Numbered from the stretch's first letter, positions 14,252 to 26,801 are shown. The stretch is 64,000 bases of DNA from Heliocybe sulcata (GCA_004369045.1 ML213509.1:1122858-1186857), one strand, 5' to 3'. Numbers and translations: made by a program. Notes: generated from the sequence alone by a model not told the origin.

Positions 14252-14620
14252 TTACTGCGAAGTCCTCGCAGGTGCTGTGAAGACGTCCCGGGGCATTACA
14301 GATTCTGCCAGAGAAAGATTGGTGTCTGCTGCCGGGCTCAGAAGTCGTAGCGGCTGTAGCTGAGAGTGATCCGTGCCATGAGGCTGAGAGTACGGGTAAG
14401 GGACATATGGATTGTAAGAATACTGGTAATACATAGGGTACGGGATACTAGACGGTGTAATTGGATAATGTGGATATCCGTCTTGGTGCGGGATCCTTGA
14501 GTAAGCTGCCTGGGGACCATAGTGCGGGGTCGGCGAGGATGTATAAAAGGGATATTGATGATACGCAGACGTGTATTGCCTTTGCCGGGCATTCGAGAGA
14601 GACCTTTCTTCATCTGCCAT
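14252..14620 (-). CDS. Small Tyr/Pro-rich hypothetical protein
   Basis: This single-exon frame of 122 codons starts at the ATG at 14620 (MADEERSLSNARQRQYTSAY). The middle is rich in Tyr, Pro and His (PYPMYYQYSYNPYVPYPYSQ), a composition typical of disordered or prion-like segments. It ends in APARTSQ. There is no signal peptide, membrane segment or known domain. The biased but consistent composition argues for real coding. The lack of introns and the decayed surroundings argue against it. Confidence 0.4.
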   Translation of the reverse strand: MADEERSLSNARQRQYTSAYHQYPFYTSSPTPHYGPQAAYSRIPHQDGYPHYPITPSSIPYPMYYQYSYNPYVPYPYSQPHGTDHSQLQPLRLLSPAADTNLSLAESVMPRDVFTAPARTSQ

Positions 14621-15218
14621 TGAAGAATTACACGAGGCGGAATGGAGCAGCGAAAGGCAGCCGACAAGATGCACGATTTTTGCTAAGTCCGCGTGCGCAG
14701 CAGCGCGTTTGTATTGAGACTACAGGACACTACAAATGACTTTGTTACTCGATGTTAGATTGAGATTCCGCCCACTTTTCCTCAACTCCGATCAACTCAG
14801 CTGTCAAAATGTACGGGTCTGTCAGGCTAAAATAGAGTTAGTCCGGGTGATACTGATTGCCGCGTCAAATCGACCAGCCTCTCTACGAGGATTCTGCCCC
14901 AATCCCGTACGAGAGGGTGGTTACGAGCCTAGGTCTGGGGTCCCATGTCTACTCCTGGAAAGCAAGGGATTGCATGAATATGCTGAATGTCTCTTGCAGT
15001 CAACCAGTGGTTTCGACGCTACATCCAGATATGGACCCTACATCTCCATTCTCTATGTATTTGTCCTGAGGCATGATTGTCCTCCATACGAACAACTGAC
15101 CCCGAAGTCTCCAGCGAAGTTTCTGGGCAAGATCAGTTATCAGCCAAAAGCCCCTATATGTACAAGATCTGATTCCGCAGATAACAAGGTTACATCTAAC
15201 CAGCGCTCAGCTTCAGGC
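14621..15218. other. Upstream region of the nickel transporter gene
   Basis: About 600 bp. The reading frame of transporter exon 1 is open upstream as far as 14736, but that extension lacks any hydrophobic or family-like sequence and is most likely leader or promoter DNA. No RNA gene or repeat is seen. Confidence 0.5.
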
Positions 15219-17176
15219 ATGACTGGGTCCAAGCTGGGCTCGAAAATCAGAAGCGCTTCGCGTTTCCGCCTGACACTGTTCGGCAGAGCGTCGCTGCTCA
15301 TTTTCGGAGAGGTAGTGGTCAATGCCGTCTGCTGGATCGCATGCGCCATCCTGTTCACCAGGAACGCGGGGTCGCGCGCGATCCTGAGTCTCGCGTTGTT
15401 AGCATGGGTTCGTCCGATTCTACCTCCGTCAGTCCTTGTCATCTAAAGATCGCTCCCTGTAGACGATTGGACTCAGGCACGGTATGGTTCGACGTGATAC
15501 ATCCAGGAAACGTTCGTATAAATCTGCATGCAGCGCTCGACGCCGATCATATTAGGTGACAAACTACCTATGTGCGTCCTTCTACCATTCTCTTACCTAA
15601 CTCATATGCTCACCATCACCTAGGGATTCCATTCATCTAACTGACGCGCCCCTCCGTCACAGCGCCATTGACAACGCAACGCGCGGTCTCATCAGTCTAG
15701 GTCAGCTGCCTGTTACCTGCGGACTGTTCTTCTCCCTGGGACACAGTACCGTCGTCATCGTCGTGGTCAGTCTTTCCCAAGACTACTGACAGCTGCGTGA
15801 CGTACCTGTTTCAGAATGTTGCGATCGCCATTAGCACGAGCGTCTACGAGCACCTGGACGGTGTAGGCAATGTGGGCGGGATAGTTGGTCCGGCTTGCTT
15901 TCATCTGTTCTTTGACTAGGACTGACGATGGAGGTCGATGTCTTACAGGCGCAGCCGTCAGCGCATCATTTCTCTTCATTGTCGGCCTCGCGAATTCGAT
16001 TATCCTATGGAAGATCATCCGACGACGAAGAGCGGTAAGTCATATAGCACAAACCCAGTTACGGGACGCCCGACTTATCTCATTACCTGGACCCAGGAGA
16101 AAGCCCGTCGTAACCGCAAAGTCGAGCACGGCGCCCAGGTATCCGAGGCCGAAGAAGATGCTAAAATCAACACCAACATGCTCATGATGCGGATCCTCGG
16201 TCCCGTTGTCAAGTTCGTGAACCAACCATGGAAGGTACCACTTCCTTCTCTGCATATATTCACCTTCCCGCCTTACGTACTGTGATCTCTCAGATGTATC
16301 CTGTCGGCGTGCTCTTTGGCTTTGGTGAGAACTCGAATACCTGAGACTTTCTTTTGGGAGCCTGACTGAAATAGGTTTCGATACCGCGTCGTCGATCGCC
16401 CTCCTCGCTATCTCTGGCCTTGCCAAACGCAACGCCGACGGTAGCCAAATCCACCCTGGGGACATCGTCATCTTACCGGTACGTGATCTGGTGTAGCTGC
16501 GTAAGACACGGTATTAAACCGAGTACACAACAGGTTCTGTTCACTGCTGGGATGAGCCTCGTCGACTCCCTGGACTCGGTTCTGATGGTGTGCTCTTACT
16601 CGGACTTTTCGGAGCACTCGCTGCGATTTTTTGAACGGCGCGATCCTGTCACGCCTGCCGATCCTCCATGCTCGCCGGTGCCCGACGAAGAAAAAGCCTC
16701 TCCAGCAGCCGACACGAAAATCGACATCCAAGACACCGAGAACCCAAGCGAACCCCTCCCGTCGCCCGGCCCGCCAACCCAAGGCACAGCCGACCTCATG
16801 GAGCTCAAGCACAATACCATGTCCAACCTAAGTATCATTCTCACACTGATGAGTATCCTTGTGGCGTTCAGCATCTCTCTGATCACTACTATGGGGTTGA
16901 TCGGCGATAATTGCGCTAAGTGCCAGGAGGCTGCGAACGCCGAGGACGGAGGGGGGTTGGCGGGCCGCTGGTGGAGAGGGTGGGCCAATGTAAGTGGTAT
17001 TCGACTTCATATTGGAGGGGACGGGTGCTGACGAGAACGCGAAGGCCAATGACAATTCAGGCTACATCGGAGCGGGGATCGTCGGGTGCTTCTTGCTTGT
17101 TGTGTCGTTGTGGTATGGGCATCGGTTTTCTAAGGGGGAAATTCGCGCACGTAAAGAGGGCGCCGCGAGTGATTGA
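15219..17176 (+). CDS. NiCoT-family nickel/cobalt transporter
   Basis: This is a plasma-membrane importer of Ni2+ (and often Co2+), which in fungi supplies urease; S. pombe Nic1 is the known relative. Exons 15219-15407, 15463-15481, 15534-15555 and 15663 onward assemble the full family signature. It reads LLAWTIGLRHALDADHISAI, in which the HAxxADH-type motif of helix II binds the metal. Then come GQLPVTCGLFFSLGHSTVV (second signature), GVLFGFGFDTASSIALLAIS (third) and FTAGMSLVDSLDS (fourth). About eight membrane helices are visible. A hydrophilic acidic loop (about 16640-16800) sits before the last helices. The last exon ends KGEIRARKEGAASD. Two micro-exons of 19 and 22 bp carry the metal motif, so automated gene calls may miss it. 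The start ATG at 15219 opens directly before the first helix. Confidence 0.93.
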
Positions 17177-17972
17177 AGGGAGGGGGCAGCGAGTTGCGGG
17201 GAAGTATTGAGGTGGAAACGATCGAAGAGCCAAAGGTGCGATGATGCATGATGTCCGATGACATGTATTGGAAGACAGTAGAAGCAAGCACGAAGAATGT
17301 ACGTCAATGACAATGGTAACGTTATCTCCCTGTATCGTCGGACTCTCTTACTTGCGTGTGTCCGTAGACGATATCAGAAAGTCGTAAGTGAACTCTTCGC
17401 TCGCAAGAGCGTTTTCTCTCGTCTTCCGGTGTACGTCCCGTTGTGCCTCCCATTCGACGATCTGCACGGTGAATTGCACCGTACTAGACCGGCACTAGTC
17501 AACACATCCTTCAGGCTACTTTCGCTTCCGAGTCTACTTGCTGCTTGTCCAAGTGAGGGCCCGCAATGATAGCATATGAGTGCGAAGTCTCGGAACCCAG
17601 TAGTCCGTAGATTGAACGGACGGTTCGACACTCGTGGCGGTGGGCTAGAGGCTGTATACCTTGTCTAAGACGAAAGAAAGACTATGGACGCGTCCGGCAG
17701 AAGGCAGCTGCGGTAGAGACGCGCACAAGGCTTCACGTGAAAGATCTTTCGGATCAGGTGATGGCCACGCCATTGCACCGCCATTGCGGCGATTGGCGAT
17801 CCCCGCACTAAAAATATTCTGTTCCGTGTCCCGCTGCATTGCCTCTCGAAACGTCCCCGGATCACTACCCTTTCTGTTGCGATCATCACAGTCTTATATG
17901 AGCTGGGCTTGATGTTCTTCAACGACGAGCCTCCTGCCAGCTCTTCATACGCCAGCGCGTTGTATAACGACC
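17177..17972. other. Intergenic, promoter of the metacaspase gene
   Basis: A gap of about 800 bp lies between two plus-strand genes. ORFs on both strands are short and lack domains. No repeat or RNA gene is recognised. Confidence 0.5.
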
Positions 17973-19975
17973 ATGGCAGCCTTGAAGAAGTCGCAAATCG
18001 AGGCGTCTTCTGCGCTGGGCTTCGCGTCTGATGTCATCAACAGAGAGCCTCGTAAGAAGGCGCTGCTGGTAGGGATCAAATACGCCGAAGAATGGCAGAA
18101 AGAATGGCCGGGAGATCTTGAGTGCGCCCACAGGGATGTCGCAGACTTCAAAGAGTTCCTTATCCGTGAGTCTGAGTTTTATGCCTTACGTCTGAAGCGC
18201 TGCTTGAACGCTGTCCGCTGTAGGAGTGTACAAATGGCGAGAAGCAGAGATCACGGTCATGATAGATGACGGCGTCATGCCTACACTCCAGCCTACGAAA
18301 GAGAATCTGGTTTGTACGCCCAACGTGAGGCAACCCTGGGCGGACAGCTGACAAGATAGTGCAGTTTCGTGCGATCCGGAACCTCGTATTTGACGCTCGT
18401 GAAGGAGACTTGCTCGTCATTCACTGTACGCCTCTTCGCCGTCCCACTGGCACAGTCTACTTATAAGCGGACTCGAAACCAGTTTCTGGTCATGGCTTCC
18501 AAGAAGAATCCAAGTCGAGCCTGGAGGAAGACGGCATGGACGAGTGCATCATCACCTCCGATAGTCTATTTCTCTATGACAAGGTCCACCATCCGCCCTA
18601 ATGCATCACGTGAAGATGATGACTTATCTGCATTGTGTAGGAACTCAGACGAGAACTGGTCGATCCGCTTCCCATAGGCTGTACCCTCATGGTAAGCACC
18701 GCGCACGCCTATTGGACGAAACACGCTGAGCTCCCGCAGGCCGTCTTCGATTGCTGTCATTCTGGCACGCTCCTCGGTATGTCTGGACCTCGATGATAAT
18801 CTAGCTATGAACTTAATCGTCTCTGCAGACCTGGAGCACTACCGATGCAACCACCCCTGGAATTGGGGCATGGGGCATCATGAAGCCAGCGAGCGGAAAG
18901 GTTCGTGCAAGAGTCACAAGCCTTGGATCACAATACTGACAGACGTAACCTATCCAGGGCGTCGTCATGCATTGGGTAAGGTCAAATTATCTCCCCCTAG
19001 TCCTCACTACAGCTATCCCCTAGACTGCGCCCGCTGCCCCTCATGGCTCGGCTCCCTCCAACAACGGCGGCGCACAGGCACCGACGCCTCCACCAACTCT
19101 CTCACGCACGACCTCCTCAAAGGTACCGTCGAGCGCGACCTATCCCCCGTCCTTATCAGCCCCGCGCGTCACCAGCTCGCCCGTGGGCGTGCTCGCGTGC
19201 GCATCTCGAGCCGCGCCTCGTCGATCCTCGCGAGCCCGAGGACCGCGCGCGTGACGTCGAAGGATTGGGACATGCAGACGTGGGGCGCGTTGCTGGGGGG
19301 TAGGGAGGGCCTGGGGCTCAGGAGCGAGGCGAGCCCGGAGAGGATGGAGATGGGGACGTGTGATGGGGATTGTTTGCCGAGTCCGACGGAGCGGCCTGTA
19401 GTTGTGAGTATTTATCTGCTGGAAGTTGGGTTGTGGCTGAGGATGTGGAGGTGTCGCTTGCGGCGTGTACAGATGAGCAGACGATATTTGAGGGACCGGA
19501 GGGCGGGTTCCTTACCAGGGTAGGCGCTTCCTTCGATACGTAGACTCATCAACGTGATCGTGATTTCTGTATAGGCGTTGATCACAACTCTCGAGAAAGA
19601 CCCCCATCCGACATTCCGAAAGTTAATGGAGCGTATAGCGTAAGTCTCAGCCTGCATATGAGCAAACGAGCACGGTCGACGGATAACATGCGGCACAGGC
19701 ACTCTATGGAAGAGCTTATAAAGAACGTCCGCGAAAACCTGCAAGACCAGGACGGCAACCCAGCGGAGAACGACGTCGAGCCTCACGAAGGGCAGGCGAA
19801 GGACCCCGGTCCCCCTGCGGAGGACGACGAGGAGCAGGAGATGATATCGAAGCTTGGGTATCAGAGGGCGCTTCTGGGGAGTAGGAAGAAGATGGTGGGT
19901 ATACACTCTCTTTCAGATTTGTTGAAGATGAATGACCTGTCTTCGCAGAATTTGGATGATATTTTCACATTTTAA
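17973..19975 (+). CDS. Type I metacaspase
   Basis: A caspase-fold cysteine protease that cleaves after Arg or Lys and works in stress response, protein quality control and cell death. The N-terminus is short (MAALKKSQIEASSALGFASD) and lacks the long Gln/Pro prodomain. The p20 part starts with KKALLVGIKY. The catalytic His lies in LLVIHFSGHG; this is formed by a splice that removes 18431-18482, and Tyr of the usual HYSGHG is replaced by Phe. The catalytic Cys lies in AVFDCCHSGTLLD (about 18744-18778). An acidic strand EEDGMDECIITSD precedes it. A long basic linker (about 19030-19380) separates p20 from the p10-like end. The latter contains VVVSLAACTDEQTIFEGPEG and FLTRALITTLE, and the protein ends NLDDIFTF. 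About ten introns are present, several near 50 bp. Confidence 0.92.
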
Positions 19976-20383
19976 TCTGCACTGCAACGCTTATGGACTC
20001 GCACATGGACTACGCGCTACAGCATGGACTATGGACGCACTGCTTGAGATATGGACTCTCTTCACGCTATTTGTAACACATTTGCTTCATTTACTTATTG
20101 GCACAAACAACCATTGATTAATAATGCTAACAACTTCTGGCCAACTCGTCAGCACTTCAGCTCATGGGATATGCGCCCTGGTGGGCCATCCCTGAAATAT
20201 GATTGATTATCCCGACCATTGCGTAACCAAAGCACTACAGCGTGGACGGCCCTATCGTTCGTGACTTACAGAGTACCGGCTACAGATCAAGCAGTATGAA
20301 GACTGAAGAGAAAGAGATGGAATATATGCGTACAAGAGAGCTGGCGACGAGCGACGAATACGGCAAAACGCATACAACGACCT
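19976..20383. other. Convergent 3' flanks of metacaspase and cdc37
   Basis: A 408-bp tail-to-tail gap with nothing recognisable except AT-rich 3' flanking sequence. Confidence 0.5.
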
Positions 20384-22021
20384 CTACTCATCCTCCTTCC
20401 CCGTCTCATCTCTTATCCCTCCCTCCGCAAAGTTCAAGATCCCCGCCATATCCAACATCTGCACGATCTGCTCCGCCTCCGCTACCGGCATACTCCCCAA
20501 CGCCTTATTCACCTCATCCAGCGAGTTCTTCTGCAGCGCCTCCTGCATGTTCTCTGGGAAGCCCTGGAACACGTCCCACCGCATCTGCAGCGCCTTCCGT
20601 ACCTCCTCCACGTCCATGTCTTCCGTGCCGGGGCCTTCGAGACGCAAGTCCTCGGGCGGCGGGCCGTCGGGGACGTTGAAGGAGATGGTGGTGTTGGGGT
20701 CCTCGGCGACGAGCTGGATTTGCTCTTGGCCTTCGGACGCGGTTTGCTCCTTCGTGATGGCGACGCGCTGGACGAGGTGCCCGTAGGTGTCTTCGACGTC
20801 TTTGACAAAGACAGTCTCGGCGCGCTTGTCGCCTGCGATCATCCTGGTCACATACATAACGATTAATAATTGGAGTCGGAAGGAAGGAAGGAGCACGCTC
20901 ACTTCTGGAAGAACAGGCGCACGCCGTCCTTGCCTAGTTTGTCGCAGTATTGCAAGAGGAGACTCTGGTGCACGCATTGCTTCGCGTACTTGCTCTGCCC
21001 CGCATTCTCCGCGTTGAACGCGGCGACCAGGAGCGCATCTGACGCGCCCGGGACGACAACCTCGCGGTGCGCCTGGATGAACTCGAAGGACTGTTGGTAG
21101 GCGTGCAGGGGCAGTTTCGAGAAGGCTTCGAGCGAAGGGGTCATCTCCGGGAGCTCCAAGTCCTCATCGTCTGCGTCTGCGGTGGAGGGGGCAGTGGAGG
21201 ATGATGCACCGGCAGCAGCTTTCGGGTTGAGAACTTCGTACTCGGTGGTGGTGGTTTTCTGTTTTGGCTTGGGGTCGGATACGGCACCTTTGACGGGTGC
21301 GGGTTCGGGTTTGGGTGGCACGTACTGGTGGGGTGAGCACAGAACGGTTGTGATAGTAGTGAGGCGGACATACGTGATTCTCCCAACCTTCGTGAATATC
21401 GTCGCTCGTAATCTTCTTGTTCTGCTCCTCCTCCAGATCGTGCAGCTCTCCCCTCAACTTCTCGGTATGTTCCCCTAACCGCTTGACATGCATGTCCAGC
21501 TCTGCCACCAATGTCTCCCCGAGCTTCGGATCGTCCTTCTTGACACCCTTCTTCTTCGTCTCCTCGTACACCTGGAGCAGTAAGCTCAAAATCATGGCAT
21601 CGTATGTGGGCTGATTCGGCGCATTCGTGGGTGGGGCATCTGGCGAAGGGTTTGTGCGGAGGCGTTCAACCAGGGAGGAGAAGTATTCGGGTCCGTCAGA
21701 CGCGACTTGGTCCTTGATAGCTATGAGGCGAGGGTGGAGGACTTCGTTGCATGCGATCTCGGGCTTGATGTGGTTTATGCGCTGCTTCCTTGCCTCGCGC
21801 TTTTCATGGATGTCGCGCTGCTTCCATCTGCGTTGCGGTTATGGATCACTCTAAGGACAAGCTTGATGGCTACGAACCTGATTAGAGACCGCTTGTCGAC
21901 GTTGGGGTGGCCCTCGATGTCCGAGTCGTCTGAAAGCTAACGGACGTCATTGCTGCTGCGTTGCGGAAGGAACCTAAAGGCGTACCTCCAGGTTATCCCA
22001 CTTTGAGTAGTTCAGGGGCAT
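20384..22021 (-). CDS. cdc37: Hsp90 co-chaperone Cdc37
   Basis: Cdc37 loads protein kinases onto Hsp90. The N-terminus spliced from two exons reads MPLNYSKWDNLELSDDSD, closely matching the invariant family start. It keeps Ser14 in the LSDDSD context that CK2 phosphorylates to switch on kinase-client binding. HPNVDKRSLIRWKQRDIHEK follows, with a long coiled coil. The Hsp90-binding domain starts around PEMTPSLEAFSKLPLHAYQ and includes AENAGQSKYAKQCVHQS. The C-terminal domain (EEVRKALQMRWDVFQGFPEN, about 20620-20560) is complete and the end is acidic (GKEDE). Four or more introns occur, including one that falls between Glu12 and Leu13. Length is about 470 residues, between the human (378) and yeast (506) proteins. 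Confidence 0.96.
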
Positions 22022-22980
22022 CTTCCTTGAAGTTGGACTGCTTGCCCTTGGTCGACGTTGCTTGTATATGCACACTTAGCGCTGGCCCTATAGGATGCTG
22101 AGCAGAACAAGGATGCTCTTTCTAGCGACTGGGAACATTCTGGAATCGACTCGACAAGTCTACATAGCTTCTGCGCTGCTTGTGGCGTCGCGCACGTTGC
22201 CGACGTTGATCCCGCTCCCAACACTCGGTCCATAAAGAAAGGGTATTCTTGTCGCTGAACATTATTGCAGAACACATCAGGCGGTACTATCCCAACCATC
22301 TACCCGGTGCTGCGTGCAAACAATGCGAATCAAGGGTCCAGCAGTGGGGACGCAGGCTAGACCTAATTCCGCATTTCTTATCGACCGCGCTAACGTCGCG
22401 TATACAGACCCCATCGCCGAAACACGCGTTCCCGCAATTCGTCCGACGACGCCAATTGGACGGTCTCCAACATTACACGCGGCACCCTGCAGCACTTCGC
22501 CCCGACTACGCAGTGGGTACCGCCGGGTTGCACGACGTCGGGGACTTCCGACGGCTGTGCGGTTCTCCGGACAACGAACTGCCCAATCGGGACATTATTC
22601 CAGCCATTGAAACGAAATGATCGGTGCCTGGGTATTTCAGCGATGCAACGAAGTACCGCAGGAAAGTTCTCTCGACCGGCCACACACTTCGCATGCAACG
22701 TAAGGGAACGTAAATCCTTCCTAAAGCCTGCCTACCGCCTTTCCTGGCGACCGACGCGACCCTCATATATCTCTCGCCTACCTTTGCTCGCTCCGCTCCA
22801 GCCACCCCAGCGCAGGCCCAAGTCATCCGGATCTCCCATCACTCACGCGATCGCACTTGCAGTATACGCCGCGACTTTACTAGACCTCTTTACGTCTTGC
22901 TTGTCATGCTCGACCTCCTCTGCTCCGGATCCTTATAGACTCAACGCTCTACGCTTACTGCTGCTCTTGCTCTGGCAACC
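22022..22980. other. Divergent promoter region of cdc37 and the methyltransferase gene
   Basis: About 960 bp between two start codons. Overlapping short ORFs on both strands look random. Pyrimidine-rich tracts precede the right-hand start. No repeat or RNA gene is recognised. Confidence 0.5.
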
Positions 22981-25900
22981 ATGCTGAACCCTTATCCAAC
23001 GCGGCTACGCGCCCAGTCGACCCCTGGTCATGCTCGCCCGACGGATCGAGCAGCTGTGCCTGCTCTACCGTTTCCAAACCAACCCTCGGGATCCTCATTC
23101 ACCACTCCTAGCGCACCTCCCCCCAAGCCCAAATCGCGTCCATTGACCTTTTTCGCCTCCACCGCCCAGCTAGCTCGCAAAGTAACTCCCCGTAGGAGAA
23201 AGTCTGTCAATCAGAGCCCTGAAGTCCCCTCATCACCAGTCATTCCTCCTCCTGCACGTCCCCCGCGGAACCCGGCGCGCCCAACGGCGCCCAAACGGCC
23301 CTCCACATCCTCGGGTATTCCTCAGACACCAAGTGCATTCTCCATGACCCGGCCCTCCAGCTCTTCCGGTGTAAATCAGGCAGTCATGGTTTGGGACGCA
23401 ATATCTCCGGGGGGCGCCACGATCACTCCATTTGCCGTAAGTGATTCTGATGCCTGGATTGTTCTCAGTAATCGCCGTTTAGCGACGATACCTAACACGC
23501 GAACCCTGCAGTCATTTGCAGACTTGCGCGCGACACGGAAGAGAATCATACCAAAGAGATCCTCAGTCAGTGCCGCGGAGGCCGATGCAAAGAGTCGCAG
23601 TTCCACAACGGAGACAAAGAGCCGGAGCTCGAATGCAGCTTCGCTTTCGGAGCATAGCATGAAAAGCAACAACAATCTGTCCACGCCGGACAGAGCGATC
23701 CTGCTGGAGTTAAAGCGGAGCATTGCGGCGAGGGATGCGCAGTTTGTGACGAGGGGAGGGAAGAAACACCATCCGTACTCGGCCAAGGTCGCGCCGTACC
23801 CGAGGAGTTACGAGAGACAGGTTGTGGATTTGTGAGTGATAATTCTTTTGTGACGGCTTGTTGCTTAGGCAGGAGCAACTGTCAGTGATGTCTGGGAAGG
23901 CCAGTTTATGCAGCAAGTGTGTGGAAGCGTGACTTGGCACATCTTTGAACACCCTCCAACAAAGGTGTAAGTCCATACCACACCTTGACAGAACAGACCA
24001 AACTTAGTTCTTATTGGCAGGCTCGACATTGGATGTGGTACGTCCATTCCTTGTCCAAAAGGCATCTGAGTTTCATTGAAACCGTTCAGGTACTGGTACA
24101 TGGGTCTTGGAATGCGCCAAGATATGGAAGGTCAGCCGTCCAATGAAATCCTGCTCCCCATCACAACTCTTATTGACTTTGTGGAATGCTCGGTCCTGTC
24201 AATAGAAGTGTCATTTTGTTGGTAGGTTCTCCTTTGGTCTTCGACGATCTTCTCTTAGAGGTCTCACTGGGGTTTACGTTGACAGGACTTGACATCGTTC
24301 CTCTACATCCGGACTTGCAGCAGGTCGGGTCGGCAGACCTGGCGTCACGGATTACTTGGACGCAGACGAACTTGTGCGTCTTCCCCACTCAATCGTGCAG
24401 GCTCTCAGCATCAATTCAATGGCCGTCAATACAGTTTAGAAGGTCTACCTTTTCCCAATGAAGAGTTCGACTTCGTGTGCGTGGGCAGTGATTGCCCGAT
24501 GAGCGCGGCGCTGACTTGTATATGTATTGCGTTCTAGGCACGTTAAGCGCATTGCTCGGGGAGTGCCTGAGGATAAGGTGCGTCTCCGCTCATCCGTTGC
24601 CCATTTCACACGGTCCGTAATATTGATGATTGATCAATTAACGCAGTGGGATTCGTTGTTCGAGGTGCGTCTCTTCCCTTAATCTCTGTTCCTGAATGAA
24701 TAACGAATCTATTTCTTGCAAAAGGAAATTTCACGGGTGATGAAGCCCGGTGGCGCATTCGAGGTTAGTGGCCCTTTATCCACACTCGACTGTCCGCAAT
24801 ACCGCGTGCACCGACTAACGTATCTTCTGGACAATGCTGTAGATGGTTGAGGAGGATCTGTATTTCCCTGGAGCTGCGCGCGACCCATCGCCCAAGCTGC
24901 CCACATCACCAGCCCAGACAGCACCATCGTTTCCTCCAGCTGAGCACCAAATTAGCGCGCACGACACTGGGCATCACATGTATGCGCCTTCTAGTGGACC
25001 GGGAATTCCATCTGATACCGGTGAGTAAGTGGCACTGCTGTTTAGTCCGGCATTCCGGTTTCTCCGCTTTCTTTTCACGTTCATCACGGCGTGGGAAAAT
25101 GGGCGGGCGGCTTTGGGGTTTCGTAGGCCTGATGTCGCCGGGCGCATAGGGCTGACGTGCTTTGTACAGATCTGAGTTTTAGAGTCACCGACGAAGGGCT
25201 GGGGTTGCCGTTATTATCGGTGTCTCTATCAGAATCCTGTGGTCTGGGTTCCAATACCGCACTGGATGAGCGATCGACTATTCCGGTACCGCGACCCAGA
25301 GCGACGACCTTCGTTGAGGGTCTGGAGGTACCCCACCACCACCACCACCACCACCACAGCCATGCCACGGCAGACTTGGTACGTACATCCCCAAAAGCGC
25401 CGGTGAACCCCCGCGATCACAGCCTATTGGAAACGATCTACGCGGAGATGCACGGCTCGCGGTTCATCAACCTTGCACCTTTATCTCTCTTGGGCAACTA
25501 TCTGTCGTCGTATTTCAAAGGTGAGTTGATCTGGGGTATCTCTGCGAGGGAAGCGGTTGGTTGATTGAGTTGTTTGTCTGGGCTCTGGTTTCTTCTGCCG
25601 AAGATGTTCGCACACATCCGCCTATAATTGTCACCTTCCCGCCGCCAGTAGGGTCCCTGGAGAAGGACGGTCCGGTCAGGTCTAGAGCATACGAGGACGA
25701 TGACGATGATTACCCATCGGCGTCTTCGGATTCGGACGCGGACTCTGACGTGCTGGATAGCATTGACCGAAAGGCGCTGGAGGCGATCTGGGGCGGCCGG
25801 CGGCGTCCACGGTCACGGAAGTCGTCGAACGCAACCCGGGTATCAACGTACTTGTCGACAGAAGAGATCGTCCGTCGCACACAACCTTATGTCAATCTCG

Positions 25901-26801
25901 ACAGTGCTCGGCGAATAGCGCCGTCGCCTTCCACAAGGGCTTCTATACTAGTCAGCGATGACCCGGAGCATCCATCACTATTCTCTGGACCTGCCAGGCG
26001 GCCGGGGCACTTTAGTGAGGACTCGACACCGTCGGACTCAGCGATCGACTTGTCTAGGGATCTGTCGTCGAGACTGGGGATCGAGTTCGCTTTCGACTCT
26101 CCAATCACTGGCACCCCGTTCACGCCACCCAAGAACAAGTTGCGGAGATCCACAATGCCGAACAAGACGTTCAACTTTGATCTGCAGTCGCTAAACCTGC
26201 ACTTGGCTGCGCGGGTAGCCGAGATCGACGCGTGTTCCGAGGCGATGTGGGACTGGCTGGCGGAGTACCAGTCGTCTGCGAAGGACGCGACTGTCCGGAA
26301 GGGACAGGCGGACGATGCCACTCGGCAGTCCTTGCTGAGCTTGACGAGAGCGGATTTTGACAACCTCGTCACACAGTTCGAGCTGTACGTCTTCCCTCCG
26401 CGGCTCTTGTTTTCTGGAGACTAACGTCGCCCAGGGACATGTCCGACTACACCACGCTCGGCAGCCTCCTCGAGCAGCGCTGCGACTGGTGCATACCGCC
26501 AATGCAGCGCACGCCGGTCCGCAAAGCCTTCGATATTGCGTGCAAGACGTGGGCGGAGTATTGCAGCCAGCAGACCCGCCAGCGGCAGCGCGTGCACTCG
26601 ACCGCGCTGGTTCCCCCGCAGTTGGACGCGGGCGTCGGCGGTGGGAATATCAGGAGGAGCAAGAGCGATGCGACGAGACGCCGACGGCCGAGCAGCGCTA
26701 GGCCAGCTGTGAATGGGAATGGTCCAGCAGAGGAGCCGGATGACGACCCGTCGCACAGGCTGAGTCGGACGTTGCGTGTGTATGTCGCCTGGAAGCCGTA
26801 G
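22981..26801 (+). CDS. Large protein with a SAM-dependent methyltransferase domain
   Basis: This is a many-exon gene of about 1050 codons. The first ~280 residues (22981-23835) are Ser/Pro-rich and basic, probably disordered. A class I methyltransferase core follows. Motif I is VLDIGCGTGTWVLECAKIWK (24003-24130, split by an intron). Next come GLDIVPLHPDLQQVGSADLA, LPFPNEEFDFVHVKRIARGV and the post-core EISRVMKPGGAFEMVEEDLY. An insert carries eight His in a row before the core resumes with LETIYAEMHGSRFINLAPLS. After an acidic stretch (YEDDDDDYPSASSDSDADSD, about 25690) come MWDWLAEYQSS and LLSLTRADFDNLVTQFE. The end is RTLRVYVAWKP. Such proteins are widespread in Agaricomycetes; the substrate is unknown. 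The motifs look intact, so catalysis is likely. Confidence 0.85.
25334..25357 (+). repeat. (CAC)8 run encoding eight histidines
   Basis: Eight perfect CAC codons lie inside an exon of the methyltransferase gene. This is a trinucleotide microsatellite in frame, likely variable in length between strains. Confidence 0.9.

Noticed and set aside
14736-15446. Long plus-strand ORF (237 codons) as an extended transporter N-terminus
   Set aside because: It is open in the frame of transporter exon 1, but the upstream part has no family resemblance; the ATG at 15219 sits directly before the first membrane helix.
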